From contig DBOG01000081.1 of the NCBI GenBank assembly GCA_002299915.1, positions 1 to 37,309 of the forward strand: a stretch of DNA of 37,309 nt, written 5' to 3'. The notes under the pieces are model-generated. The model did not search any database. It worked only from the letters and a program-made list of their open reading frames with translations, and was not told the origin of the DNA. The stretch is from Proteobacteria bacterium UBA652. GTDB taxonomy: Bacteria > Pseudomonadota > Gammaproteobacteria > Nitrosococcales > Methylophagaceae. A program made the position numbers and the translations under genes. Of this stretch, positions 16,107-23,295 are shown in pieces; within the stretch, counting starts at the first letter, position 1, and each line of letters opens with the position of its first letter.

Positions 16107-16120
16107 AAATTGGGATAAAA

Positions 16121-17143
16121 ATGAAACGAATTCTTGTGGCCAGTGGATTGGCAATATTTATATCAGGCTGTGGCTTTTTACCAAAATTAGATTCAGTCGT
16201 ACCCGATAATCGGGATAAATTCCGTAAAGCAGAAACAATGCCGCCATTAGAGGTGCCTCCTGATCTAAGTAGCCAGCGGATCAATGATGATATTGCAGGT
16301 AGCGGTAATTCAGCAGCAAGCTATTCTGAATTTGAAGAGGCAGAGAATAATCCGCTTGCAGCACGCTATGGGGTGAGAGGACAATCAAAGCCATCGTTAG
16401 CAGGTGAAGGTAGTACAAGGCATTTAGTGGTGCCGGGTGAGCGAGCATTAACCTGGTCACGGATATTAGATTTTTGGGCAGAAACTGCGGTATCAGTTAC
16501 TCGGCAAGATGAGCGTATTGGTTTGATGGATACGAGCAGCGATGCAGCGGATTATGCCTATCGCTTACGGATGGAACGGGGTGATAGCAGTAAATCATCA
16601 AATATTTATCTATCAGGTCAAGGTAAAAGTGAAGATAGCCAAAAAAATGAGGCAATGTTACGTAAATTGGCTGATTTTTTAGGCGTCTTGTACCAAGCAG
16701 ATCAAAAACAAGCGCAAGCCGCCGCGACACCGAGGCAAGCATCACCGACAGCTGTTGCAGCCGCAATACGGCTAGAATTGGTTGATAATACTGCCGGTGG
16801 TCAAGCTTTGATGGTGGGCGAAGATTTTGCGACTGTTTGGAAAAAAGTAGGCAGGGTCTTAGATAGCCGTGGCTTTGCAGTGGAAGATCGTAATCGAGGC
16901 AATGGTACTTATTTTATGCGCTATATCGATCCTTTGACGGAGCGTAAGAAGCCTGGTTTGTTGAAAAAGCTGGCCTTCTGGCGTGATGATGTGGACAATA
17001 ATCCAGAAGAATTTTCTTACGTTAAATTGATTTCAGATGCGGCAGAAACACGCATTGTTATTTTAGATGTAGATGAAAAAATAGATAGCTCTGAGCGTGC
17101 GAGTCGCTTATTGCAATTATTGAGAGAACAGCTCGCTCAGTAA
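16121..17143 (+). CDS. bamC: outer membrane assembly lipoprotein BamC (NlpB)
   Basis: BamC is a lipoprotein of the BAM complex, which folds beta-barrel proteins into the outer membrane. The 340-aa product, similar in length to E. coli BamC (344), starts MKRILVASGLAIFISGCGF, a lipoprotein signal with lipobox ISGC (Cys17). A flexible region is followed by two helix-grip domains (about 95-205 and 225-338), separated by an Ala/Gln-rich linker near 205-225. It lies between dapA and a metallo-beta-lactamase-fold gene, the usual gammaproteobacterial context. Sequence divergence of BamC is normal; context and length support the call. Confidence 0.9.
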   Translation: MKRILVASGLAIFISGCGFLPKLDSVVPDNRDKFRKAETMPPLEVPPDLSSQRINDDIAGSGNSAASYSEFEEAENNPLAARYGVRGQSKPSLAGEGSTRHLVVPGERALTWSRILDFWAETAVSVTRQDERIGLMDTSSDAADYAYRLRMERGDSSKSSNIYLSGQGKSEDSQKNEAMLRKLADFLGVLYQADQKQAQAAATPRQASPTAVAAAIRLELVDNTAGGQALMVGEDFATVWKKVGRVLDSRGFAVEDRNRGNGTYFMRYIDPLTERKKPGLLKKLAFWRDDVDNNPEEFSYVKLISDAAETRIVILDVDEKIDSSERASRLLQLLREQLAQ

Positions 17144-17154
17144 GGGCCGACAGA

Positions 17155-17934
17155 GTGAGGTTTGCTTCATTAGGAAGTGGTAGCCGAGGCAATGCGACAT
17201 TGGTTGCTAAAGGCGATACCTATTTGTTAATAGACTGCGGATTTTCTGCCCGTGAGATTGAAAAACGCCTACAAAAGTTTGACCTCATTCCATCGCAATT
17301 AACCGCTATTTTAGTCACCCATGAACATGGCGATCATATCAATGGTGTCCGCGTATTAGCAAAAAAGCACCAACTCCCTATCTGGGCGACGGCAGGCACA
17401 GCGGGCAGCTTGGCAGAAGATGTGCAAGATTTAGTGCAGACAGTGCAATATCACATGCCGTTTACACTAGGCGAGCAAGCAGATGAGATTACAGTGTATC
17501 CTTTTCCTGTACCACACGATGCGCGAGAGCCCAGTCAATTTGTATTTGAAGATGGGGAATATCGTTTGGGCTTATTAACGGATACAGGCATGATTACGCC
17601 AGTTATAGAGCAAGCCTTGACGGCTTGTGATGCCTTACTGTTAGAGGCAAACCATGATGCTGACATGTTGGCACAAAGTGTTTATCCTGATTTTTTAAAG
17701 CAGCGTGTTGGCGGCCAATATGGGCACCTGAATAATAAGCAAGCAGCAAACCTATTAGAAAAAATTGATACATCACAATTACAGCATTTAGTAATAATGC
17801 ATGTAAGCGAAAAAAATAACACAGCGTCATTAGCTATTGATTCTTGTGTGGAAGCAATAGGGTGTGATCAACACTTTATTTCAATTGCAGCTCAAAATGA
17901 GGGTTTTGACTGGCGATATTTAATAAGAGAATAG
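17155..17934 (+). CDS. MBL-fold metal-dependent hydrolase, YycJ/WalJ-like
   Basis: The 259-aa protein has the metallo-beta-lactamase ligands THEHGDHIN near residue 58, a later His in VPHDAREP, Asp in LLTDTGMI and His in MHVSEKNN. The N-terminus RFASLGSGSRGNATLV is typical of the YycJ/WalJ subgroup, proposed to be a 5'-3' DNA exonuclease. It starts at GTG 17155 with TAAGGG upstream and is tightly packed between bamC and purC (2-bp gap to purC). The physiological substrate in gammaproteobacteria is not settled. Confidence 0.88.
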   Translation: MRFASLGSGSRGNATLVAKGDTYLLIDCGFSAREIEKRLQKFDLIPSQLTAILVTHEHGDHINGVRVLAKKHQLPIWATAGTAGSLAEDVQDLVQTVQYHMPFTLGEQADEITVYPFPVPHDAREPSQFVFEDGEYRLGLLTDTGMITPVIEQALTACDALLLEANHDADMLAQSVYPDFLKQRVGGQYGHLNNKQAANLLEKIDTSQLQHLVIMHVSEKNNTASLAIDSCVEAIGCDQHFISIAAQNEGFDWRYLIRE

Positions 17935-17936
17935 AG

Positions 17937-18647
17937 ATGGAAAAAAGACAAGAATTATTTGCAGGCAAAGCTAAAAGTGTTTATGCAACCGATAACCCTG
18001 AACTCGTTATTTTGAGTTTTCGGGATGATACCTCTGCGTTTGATGGCGAGAAGATCGAGCAACTACAGCGCAAAGGTGAAGTAAATAATAAATTTAATGC
18101 CTTTATTATGCGGTATCTTGAAGCGGCGGGTATTCAAACGCACTTTGAAGACTTATTAAGCCATAATGAAGTGTTGGTGAAGAAACTAGAGATGATGCCG
18201 GTTGAATGTGTTGTGCGGAACCGTGCGGCGGGGAGTTTGTGTCGCCGTTTAGGCGTGGAAGAGGGCATGGCATTAGACCCGCCTGTGTTTGAATTTTTTT
18301 TGAAGAATGATCCCCTGCATGATCCGATGATCAATGAATATCATATCGAAACATTTGGTTGGGCAACCGCAGAAGCGGTGGCTGCAATGAAAGTTCAGAC
18401 TTTTAAAATCAACCAGATATTAAGTAAGCTATTTTTTGATGCTGGTATGGTTTTAGTGGATTACAAGCTAGAATTTGGCTTATTTAAAGGTGAAGTAATT
18501 CTGGGCGACGAGTTTAGTCCAGATGGTTGCCGTTTATGGGATGCGGCGTCGGGTAAAAAATTAGATAAAGATCGGTTTCGTCAGGGTTTGGGTGGGGTAA
18601 TTGAAGCTTATGAAGAAGTAGCGATGCGGATTGGGGTGCCACTTTAA
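17937..18647 (+). CDS. purC: SAICAR synthetase
   Basis: PurC ligates aspartate to CAIR with ATP in de novo purine synthesis. The 236-aa protein is standard for the short bacterial type. Motifs include LFAGKAKSVYATDNPELVI (nucleotide lid), FRDDTSAFDGEK, VECVVRNRAAGSLCRRLG and LVDYKLEFGLF followed by LGDEFSPDGCRLWD. It directly follows the MBL-fold gene, closing a dapA-bamC-MBL-purC unit, and is followed by a strong terminator at 18675-18710. Confidence 0.97.
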   Translation: MEKRQELFAGKAKSVYATDNPELVILSFRDDTSAFDGEKIEQLQRKGEVNNKFNAFIMRYLEAAGIQTHFEDLLSHNEVLVKKLEMMPVECVVRNRAAGSLCRRLGVEEGMALDPPVFEFFLKNDPLHDPMINEYHIETFGWATAEAVAAMKVQTFKINQILSKLFFDAGMVLVDYKLEFGLFKGEVILGDEFSPDGCRLWDAASGKKLDKDRFRQGLGGVIEAYEEVAMRIGVPL

Positions 18648-18669
18648 GCTGTAGGGAAAGCAACGTACG

Positions 18670-18710
18670 GACAAAAAAAGACCCACATTAAGCGGGCCTT
18701 TTTATTTTTT
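18670..18710. terminator. bidirectional intrinsic terminator of purC and the mini-protein gene
   Basis: AAAAAGACCC (18676-18685) pairs with GGGCCTTTTT (18694-18703) with one mismatch; a T-rich tail follows on the + strand and seven Ts follow on the minus strand. It serves purC from the left and the SulP/mini-protein transcript from the right. Confidence 0.85.
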
Positions 18711-18722
18711 TAGAGTTTACAT

Positions 18723-18827
18723 TTAAGACGCGATCAATCCATAAGTCACTAATACAATCCACATGACAGCAAAGATAAAAATAATCGCTGTGAAATGCTC
18801 AATAATAAATTTTTCAAATCTTTCCAT
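18723..18827 (-). CDS. 34-aa single-pass membrane mini-protein
   Basis: A short ORF begins MERFEKFIIEH, then about 20 hydrophobic residues (AIIFIFAVMWIVLVTYGLIA), ending in Ser. ATG 18825-18827 has AGAGG at 8-nt spacing; an ATG two codons upstream (18833) is too close to that site. A terminator follows its stop by 13 bp on the same strand. The ORF lies 67 bp after the SulP stop, so it is probably co-transcribed. Amphipathic charged start plus one helix is typical of small regulatory membrane proteins, but I do not recognise a family. Real translation is not proven. Confidence 0.65.
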   Translation of the reverse strand: MERFEKFIIEHFTAIIFIFAVMWIVLVTYGLIAS

Positions 18828-18893
18828 TTGCATTACCTCTAAATATATGTCGAAACTTACATACATCGTACTAATATACCAGTAAATGCCAGC

Positions 18894-20423
18894 TTATGCT
18901 AGCTTGTCATCGGCGACATGATAGTGTGGATCTTCAATTACGTTGACTTCGATCAAGTCCCCTGCATTTGTTAGTAATTGACGGCATTCTTCGCTAAGGT
19001 GTTTCAGGTGTAAAGTCTTGCCTGCTTTAATATAACGATCAGCCAAATTATCAATTGCTTCAATCGCTGAATGGTCATAGACCCGTGAATTTTTGAATTC
19101 CAAAATAACATCATCAGGGTCATTTTTAGGGTCAAACAACTCGCAGAAGTTACGAACAGAACCAAAGAACAAGGGGCCATTGAGCTCATGTATTCGTGAA
19201 CCTTTTTCATCAGTATAACTATTGATATGAAGGTGTTTCGCATGCTGCCAAGCAAAAATAAGTGCCGATACAATTACACCGACAATAACGGCAATTGCTA
19301 GATCGGAAATAACCGTTACACCTGCCACTAATGCGACCACAAATACATCTGCCATCGGGATTTTTCCGATCAAGCGGAAGCTTGCCCACTCAAACGTACC
19401 GAGCACCACCATAAACATTACACCTGTTAGTGCAGCAAGGGGGATTAACTCGATTAAGCCAGAAGCGAATAGGATAAAGAACAATAAAAATAGTGCAGCA
19501 GAGATCCCCGATAAACGACCACGCCCGCCAGAGTTGATGTTAATCATACTCTGACCAATCATCGCGCACCCCCCCATACCACCGAAGAAGCCGGTAACCG
19601 TATTGGCGATGCCTTGGCCGATACATTCTTTATTAGGCCGACCATTGGTTTCGGTTATTTCATCAATTAAAGTTAGTGTAAGTAATGATTCGATCAAGCC
19701 AATGGCGGCGAGAATCAAAGCATAAGGGGCAATAATATATAAGGTTTCAAAATTAAACGGCACCATTGGAATATGAATACTAGGAAAGCCCCCTGCAATA
19801 GATGCCATATCGCCCACAGAGCGCATATCAAGATCTAAACCAAGCACGATAAGGGTGACAGTAATAATAGCCACTAGTGAGGCTGGTACAGCACGCGTCA
19901 GCTTCGGTAGGAAATGGCTAATTGCCATAGTGAGCCCAACAAATCCTAGCATCATCCACAGCGCACTGCCGCTCATCCACTGGCTTACACCATTCACCGT
20001 TTCTTGAAACATCGGTAGTTGCGCAAGGAAAATAACGATTGCGAGTCCATTCACAAAGCCGAGCATCACGGGATGTGGCACCATCCGAATAAATTTACCG
20101 AGCTTCAACACGCCCGCTAGTATTTGGAATATTCCCATTAGCACCACAGTGGCAAAAAGATATTCCACCCCATGCCCTGCAACTAAAGCAACCATAACAA
20201 CAGCTAACGCACCGGTTGCTCCTGAAATCATCCCAGGACGACCACCAATAACAGCGGTAATTAACCCTACTAGGAAAGCCGCATAGAGGCCAACAAGGGG
20301 TTGAACGCCAGCAACAAAGGCAAAAGCAACTGCTTCGGGCACAAGGGCAAGCGCAACAGTCAGCCCAGATAGTACATCATTTTTGACATTTTGAGGGCGA
20401 CGTTCAAGTAAGGCTGTAAACAT
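18894..20423 (-). CDS. SulP family anion transporter with STAS domain
   Basis: The 509-aa protein is a SulP/SLC26-type inner-membrane transporter with many membrane segments, starting LTVALALVPEAVAFAFVAGV (the conserved SulP signature) and ending in a cytoplasmic STAS domain (about 405-500). Conserved GMGGCAMIGQSMININSGGRGR is present. SulP proteins carry sulfate, bicarbonate or dicarboxylates; the substrate cannot be read here, though a carbonic anhydrase is encoded 1.7 kb away. Start ATG 20421-20423 has AAGGA upstream; the open frame extending to 20597 crosses tRNA-Leu and is not coding. No promoter fits between the tRNA terminator and the start. Confidence 0.94.
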   Translation of the reverse strand: MFTALLERRPQNVKNDVLSGLTVALALVPEAVAFAFVAGVQPLVGLYAAFLVGLITAVIGGRPGMISGATGALAVVMVALVAGHGVEYLFATVVLMGIFQILAGVLKLGKFIRMVPHPVMLGFVNGLAIVIFLAQLPMFQETVNGVSQWMSGSALWMMLGFVGLTMAISHFLPKLTRAVPASLVAIITVTLIVLGLDLDMRSVGDMASIAGGFPSIHIPMVPFNFETLYIIAPYALILAAIGLIESLLTLTLIDEITETNGRPNKECIGQGIANTVTGFFGGMGGCAMIGQSMININSGGRGRLSGISAALFLLFFILFASGLIELIPLAALTGVMFMVVLGTFEWASFRLIGKIPMADVFVVALVAGVTVISDLAIAVIVGVIVSALIFAWQHAKHLHINSYTDEKGSRIHELNGPLFFGSVRNFCELFDPKNDPDDVILEFKNSRVYDHSAIEAIDNLADRYIKAGKTLHLKHLSEECRQLLTNAGDLIEVNVIEDPHYHVADDKLA

Positions 20424-20435
20424 GGTGATCCTTAG

Positions 20436-20471
20436 AAATAAAAAAGGGCCTGTTCCAGCTGGAGCAAGCCC
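20436..20471 (-). terminator. intrinsic terminator after tRNA-Leu, in the SulP leader
   Basis: On the minus strand GGGCTTGCTCCAG pairs with CTGGAACAGGCCC (two imperfect pairs) and is followed by TTTTTTATTT. It lies 8 nt after the tRNA CCA end. The SulP ribosome site begins almost directly after the T-run, so read-through or an internal promoter must supply SulP mRNA. Confidence 0.85.
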
Positions 20472-20478
20472 TAAATAA

Positions 20479-20563
20479 TGGTACCGAGAGTCGGAATCGA
20501 ACCGACACTTCCGAAGAAACTGGATTTTGAATCCAGCGCGTCTACCAGTTCCGCCATCCCGGC
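20479..20563 (-). tRNA. tRNA-Leu (anticodon CAA)
   Basis: An 85-nt class II tRNA folds fully: acceptor GCCGGGA with TCTCGGT (one G-U at the end), D-arm GCG/CGC, anticodon stem CTGGA/TCCAG with loop TTCAAAA giving CAA, a long variable arm (TTC-TTCG-GAA) and T-arm GTCGG-TTCGATT-CCGAC. CCA is encoded. The long variable arm and anticodon fix leucine. Confidence 0.97.
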
Positions 20564-20576
20564 ATTCAAGCGCGTT

Positions 20577-20582
20577 ATTATA
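20577..20582 (-). promoter_or_regulatory. -10 element of tRNA-Leu
   Basis: A perfect TATAAT on the minus strand 13 bp before the tRNA 5' end, at the usual distance for a short tRNA leader. The -35 region (TTTCCT at 17 bp) is weak. Confidence 0.6.
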
Positions 20583-20632
20583 CGGCGTTGAGCCCATTTA
20601 GGAAAGTGTTTTTTATTGCTAGCAGTTGATTA

Positions 20633-20659
20633 TTGTCAGTTTTACACACAGTATATAAT
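20633..20659 (+). promoter_or_regulatory. predicted promoter of the membrane protein / MBL / carbonic anhydrase run
   Basis: TTGTCA (20633-20638) and TATAAT (20654-20659) with a short 15-bp spacer, divergent from the tRNA-Leu promoter. The expected start near 20666 coincides with an in-frame ATG. Confidence 0.45.
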
Positions 20660-20692
20660 AGGGCTATGACAAGAATCACTATGGAATCATTT

Positions 20693-21466
20693 ATGAGTAA
20701 ATTACAGTACCGTATCTATATTGGCTTGTTATTGTTGTGTGCTATTTTAGCGCTACTTCCTTTTGAGCATACTGTCGGCCAGCAGCTCACGGAAATGCTG
20801 ACAATAACCTTAGCTGTTTATGCTGTGGCGAGAGGCCTTAATGGTGTTATTTCAATGGCGCAGGGCACAGAACTGGCGATTGAGCCCATGGGCGTTGGCG
20901 TTACCTTAGCGCCAGGTGAAATACTGGACCCACTCAATGATTTAATTGAACAAGTGTCGACGGTGTTGTTATTTGCTGCTGCATCATTGGGGGTTCAGAA
21001 AATCATGCTGGGGATGGGTGATATTAACCTCTTTCGCTGGTTGTTATTGGGCTTGTCGCTGATTGCATTAATGATAATGATCAGTAAACGAACGCCGCCG
21101 AAGCTATTTCTAAATATGATATTAATCCTGACCTTATTGCGTTGCGTAGTACCGATGACGGCGATAATGTCACATCAAATACAAAATGGCTTGGCCGTGG
21201 ATAGGCAACAGGCAGTATCCGTATTAGCGGATACGCAACAAAAGGTGAATATCATTAATCAATCATCGGATGAAAATAAAAGTTGGTATGAAGGATTAAA
21301 AGAAAGCCTAGATATTACAGCCAGTATTGAAGCCGTGGAGCAAAAGGCAGAACAGGCGATTTCCTCTGCGATCCATATTTTAGCAGAATTTGTGCTGGTA
21401 TTTATGCTGCTACCAATTTTATTATTTATGGTGTTATTTACCGTGTTTAAACGCTTACTAAGGTAA
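20693..21466 (+). CDS. unknown multi-pass membrane protein
   Basis: I do not recognise this 257-aa protein. Hydropathy by eye suggests membrane segments near residues 8-24, 32-55, 88-104, 112-131, 138-158 and 226-252. A soluble stretch (about 163-225) rich in Gln, Glu and Ser looks helical (VDRQQAVSVLADTQQKV and SIEAVEQKAEQAISSAIH), possibly coiled-coil. A motif GVTLAPGEILDPLNDLIEQV lies between segments 2 and 3. Start is uncertain: ATG 20693 (MSKLQYRI) has a weak GGA site; 20666 and 20681 are in frame, and 20666 would be leaderless. Followed by an MBL hydrolase and carbonic anhydrase on the same strand. Confidence 0.75.
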   Translation: MSKLQYRIYIGLLLLCAILALLPFEHTVGQQLTEMLTITLAVYAVARGLNGVISMAQGTELAIEPMGVGVTLAPGEILDPLNDLIEQVSTVLLFAAASLGVQKIMLGMGDINLFRWLLLGLSLIALMIMISKRTPPKLFLNMILILTLLRCVVPMTAIMSHQIQNGLAVDRQQAVSVLADTQQKVNIINQSSDENKSWYEGLKESLDITASIEAVEQKAEQAISSAIHILAEFVLVFMLLPILLFMVLFTVFKRLLR

Positions 21467-21509
21467 GATATGCCCATAAATAAAACAGCCGATGAAGGGA
21501 TGGATATAA

Positions 21510-22151
21510 ATGGAAATAACACAATTTACCGTAGGTGTTTTTCGGGTGAATACGTATTTACTACGTGATGAAGCAACAGGAAAATGTGCCATTGTCGATA
21601 CAGGTGAAAGCGATGAATTAGCCACACGATTGCAATCGCTCGATCCACCACCCGATATTCAAATGATTTTACTCACCCATGGCCATTTGGATCATGCCGG
21701 TGGATTGCCGTATTTACAAGCGGCATTTGATGTGCCAACGTATTTGCCCAGATTGGAAAAACCTTTATTTGATACCTTGCCACAGCAAGGAGATTGGTTT
21801 AATAACCCTGCGATGAATTGTGAATGTGGGCGCATTGATCATTGGCTAGATGATGGCGATCATATTCAGTTAGGCGATACGGCACTAAGATTTATTTCAA
21901 CCCCGAGCCACACACCAGGCCAAGGCTGTTATTATGATGAGCAAGATGTTTTTGTGGGTGATACGATCTTTGCAGGCAGTGTGGGGCGAACAGATTTACC
22001 GCTAGGCAACCCCGATTTGATGGAAAATAGTTTACGTAAGCTAATGACCTTGCCGCATGCCTTGCGTGTGCACAGTGGGCATGGGCGCATCACAACATTA
22101 GGTGATGAATTAGAAAATAATTCCTACCTACAATTTTTAAGAGAAGGATAA
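21510..22151 (+). CDS. MBL-fold hydrolase, glyoxalase II-like
   Basis: The 213-aa protein has the glyoxalase II-like MBL core: metal motif LTHGHLDHAGG near residue 54, His in STPSHTPGQGC, Asp in VFVGDTIFAGSVGRTDL and His in VHSGHGRITTLG. It is the size of the short YcbL/GloB-like group and lacks the C-terminal glutathione-binding domain of classical glyoxalase II. Substrate is probably a thioester, but cannot be fixed. ATG 21510 lies 44 bp after the membrane protein gene, with GAAGGGATGG upstream; carbonic anhydrase starts 2 bp after its stop, so the two are co-translated. Confidence 0.9.
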   Translation: MEITQFTVGVFRVNTYLLRDEATGKCAIVDTGESDELATRLQSLDPPPDIQMILLTHGHLDHAGGLPYLQAAFDVPTYLPRLEKPLFDTLPQQGDWFNNPAMNCECGRIDHWLDDGDHIQLGDTALRFISTPSHTPGQGCYYDEQDVFVGDTIFAGSVGRTDLPLGNPDLMENSLRKLMTLPHALRVHSGHGRITTLGDELENNSYLQFLREG

Positions 22152-22152
22152 T

Positions 22153-22791
22153 ATGGCAACAATCAATAGTTTAATTACTGGGTTTCAGCGATTTAAAGAT
22201 CAATATTTTGGGGATGACAGTCGTTTATATGCAGGGTTTAAAGACGGTCAGCCGGCCAAAACATTAATGATTTCCTGTTGTGATTCACGCGTTGATCCTG
22301 CGATTTTAACGGATTGCTCACCGGGCGATTTGTTTACCATTAGGAATGTGGCCAACTTGGTGCCACCGTATGAAGCTGACGGTCATTACCATGGCACAAG
22401 TGCTGCTTTAGAATACGCCGTTAACGCATTGAAAGTAGAGAATATTATAGTTATGGGGCATGCCAGTTGTGGTGGTATAAAAGCCTTGTGGGAGCATGAG
22501 GATGAAGTCGATACTGGTACGGAGTTTATCCACCCTTGGGTATCCATTGCAGATGAAGCGAGAGCTAAAATAAAAGCGGAAATGGCAGATACGACAGAAG
22601 CTGAACAGCTTCGTGGATGTGAACAAGCTGCGATTTTAGTGTCGTTAGAAAATTTATTAAGCTTTGATTGTGTGCGTCAACAAATTGAAGCAGGGGAACT
22701 CACTATTCATGGTTGGTATTTTGATATGCATGTGGGTGAATTATTAAGTTACAAACCGAAAGAAAAAGCCTTTAGCCCCGTTAAGATTTAA
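22153..22791 (+). CDS. beta-class carbonic anhydrase
   Basis: This 212-aa enzyme interconverts CO2 and bicarbonate. Beta-CA zinc ligands are visible as C42 (SCCDSRVD, with D44 and R46 forming the Asp-Arg dyad), H103 and C106 (MGHASCGG). GDLFTIRNVANLVPPYE and GTSAALEYAV are also typical. It has no signal peptide, so it is cytoplasmic. It follows the MBL hydrolase by 2 bp and is followed after 5 bp by a small membrane ORF. A SulP transporter nearby makes a bicarbonate-supply role plausible. Confidence 0.95.
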   Translation: MATINSLITGFQRFKDQYFGDDSRLYAGFKDGQPAKTLMISCCDSRVDPAILTDCSPGDLFTIRNVANLVPPYEADGHYHGTSAALEYAVNALKVENIIVMGHASCGGIKALWEHEDEVDTGTEFIHPWVSIADEARAKIKAEMADTTEAEQLRGCEQAAILVSLENLLSFDCVRQQIEAGELTIHGWYFDMHVGELLSYKPKEKAFSPVKI

Positions 22792-22796
22792 GCTAA

Positions 22797-22934
22797 ATGG
22801 ACTGGATGATAGAAAATTGGTGGCTGGTATGGGGAGTTATGGGCCTAATCGTGATCGCTATTGCCAGTCTTCATTTTCGTCGTGAGCCGGAAACGCGTGC
22901 AGGACGGATGTTTTTCTGGTTTTTCCCTTTGTAA
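22797..22934 (+). CDS. small membrane protein, frame-0 product (45 aa) of a two-frame gene
   Basis: The ORF starts 5 bp after the carbonic anhydrase stop with MDWMIENWWLVWGVMG, has one membrane helix (about 8-25), then RREPETRAGRMFFWFFPL and TAA at 22932. Just before the stop lies T-TTC-CCT (22922-22928), a slippery heptamer of the X-XXY-YYZ type. In the -1 frame the sequence stays open to 23071 and adds a second hydrophobic region. So this is either a gene with programmed -1 frameshifting, a frameshifted gene or an error in the read. Ribosome site is weak, which suggests coupling to carbonic anhydrase. I do not recognise the family. Confidence 0.6.
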   Translation: MDWMIENWWLVWGVMGLIVIAIASLHFRREPETRAGRMFFWFFPL

Positions 22935-23071
22935 ATCCTATCAGTCATGAGAATAACGAGCTGACTCCTCGGGCCCTAATGCTAGTAATGATTGGTTTTT
23001 TAATCGTACTCATGAACACTCTTTTTGATATGTTTTTTAGCATATTATTTTACTATGCTAATTTGCCCTAA
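22928..23071 (+). CDS. -1 frame continuation of the small membrane gene
   Basis: Read after a -1 slip at 22922-22928, this frame gives FVNPISHENNELTPRA, then a long hydrophobic run (about 25 residues, LMLVMIGFLIVLMNTLFDMF) and ends YYANLP-stop at 23069-23071. The joined product would be 91 aa with two membrane helices. Support: the frame has no stop, codon use looks ordinary, and the join FFWFFPF-VNP reads naturally. Its end coincides with the -35 region of the btuB promoter. No upstream start or ribosome site of its own is convincing. Confidence 0.5.
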   Translation, partial: FVNPISHENNELTPRALMLVMIGFLIVLMNTLFDMFFSILFYYANLP

Positions 23072-23091
23072 TAGAGATCTTAACGTATAGT
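23063..23091 (+). promoter_or_regulatory. predicted promoter of btuB
   Basis: TTGCCC (23063-23068), 17-bp spacer, TATAGT (23086-23091). The expected start near 23098 is just where the cobalamin riboswitch begins. Confidence 0.6.
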
Positions 23092-23099
23092 ACCGCCCT

Positions 23100-23216
23100 T
23101 ACTCTAGGTGTCGTTATGTTTGCATAACGGTGAAACTGGGAAGTTGGTGAGACACCAACACTGCCCCCGCAACGGTAATAATTCCTTTGAGAATTTAAGT
23201 CCGGAGACCGGCCTAG
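23100..23216 (+). promoter_or_regulatory. cobalamin (B12) riboswitch aptamer
   Basis: Conserved elements appear in order: AGGTGTCGTTATG with its inverse GCATAACGG, the core GGGAAGTTGGTGAGACACC, the ACTGCCCCCGCAACGGTAA segment, and the B12 box AAGTCCGGAGACCGGCC (23197-23213). It lies directly before btuB, the classic target. Adenosyl- or hydroxocobalamin binding would be expected to repress translation. Confidence 0.93.
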
Positions 23217-23226
23217 TGTGTCCACA

Positions 23227-23289
23227 CCAACAAATAAACTTGTTGGCCTCTAAATTTATAAGATCGCGGGTGAGCTGATCTTTAGGAGC
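23227..23289 (+). promoter_or_regulatory. riboswitch expression platform before btuB
   Basis: Two hairpins follow the aptamer: CCAACAA/TTGTTGG (23227-23246) and AAGATC/GATCTT (23260-23282). The second ends 1 nt before the AGGAG ribosome site (23284-23288) of btuB. There is no T-run, so control of translation initiation is more likely than termination. Confidence 0.55.
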
Positions 23290-23295
23290 ATTCAG

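Noticed and set aside
20424..20597. N-terminal extension of the SulP frame
   Set aside because: It runs through the tRNA-Leu gene and its terminator; ATG 20423 has a ribosome site and the SulP signature follows directly.
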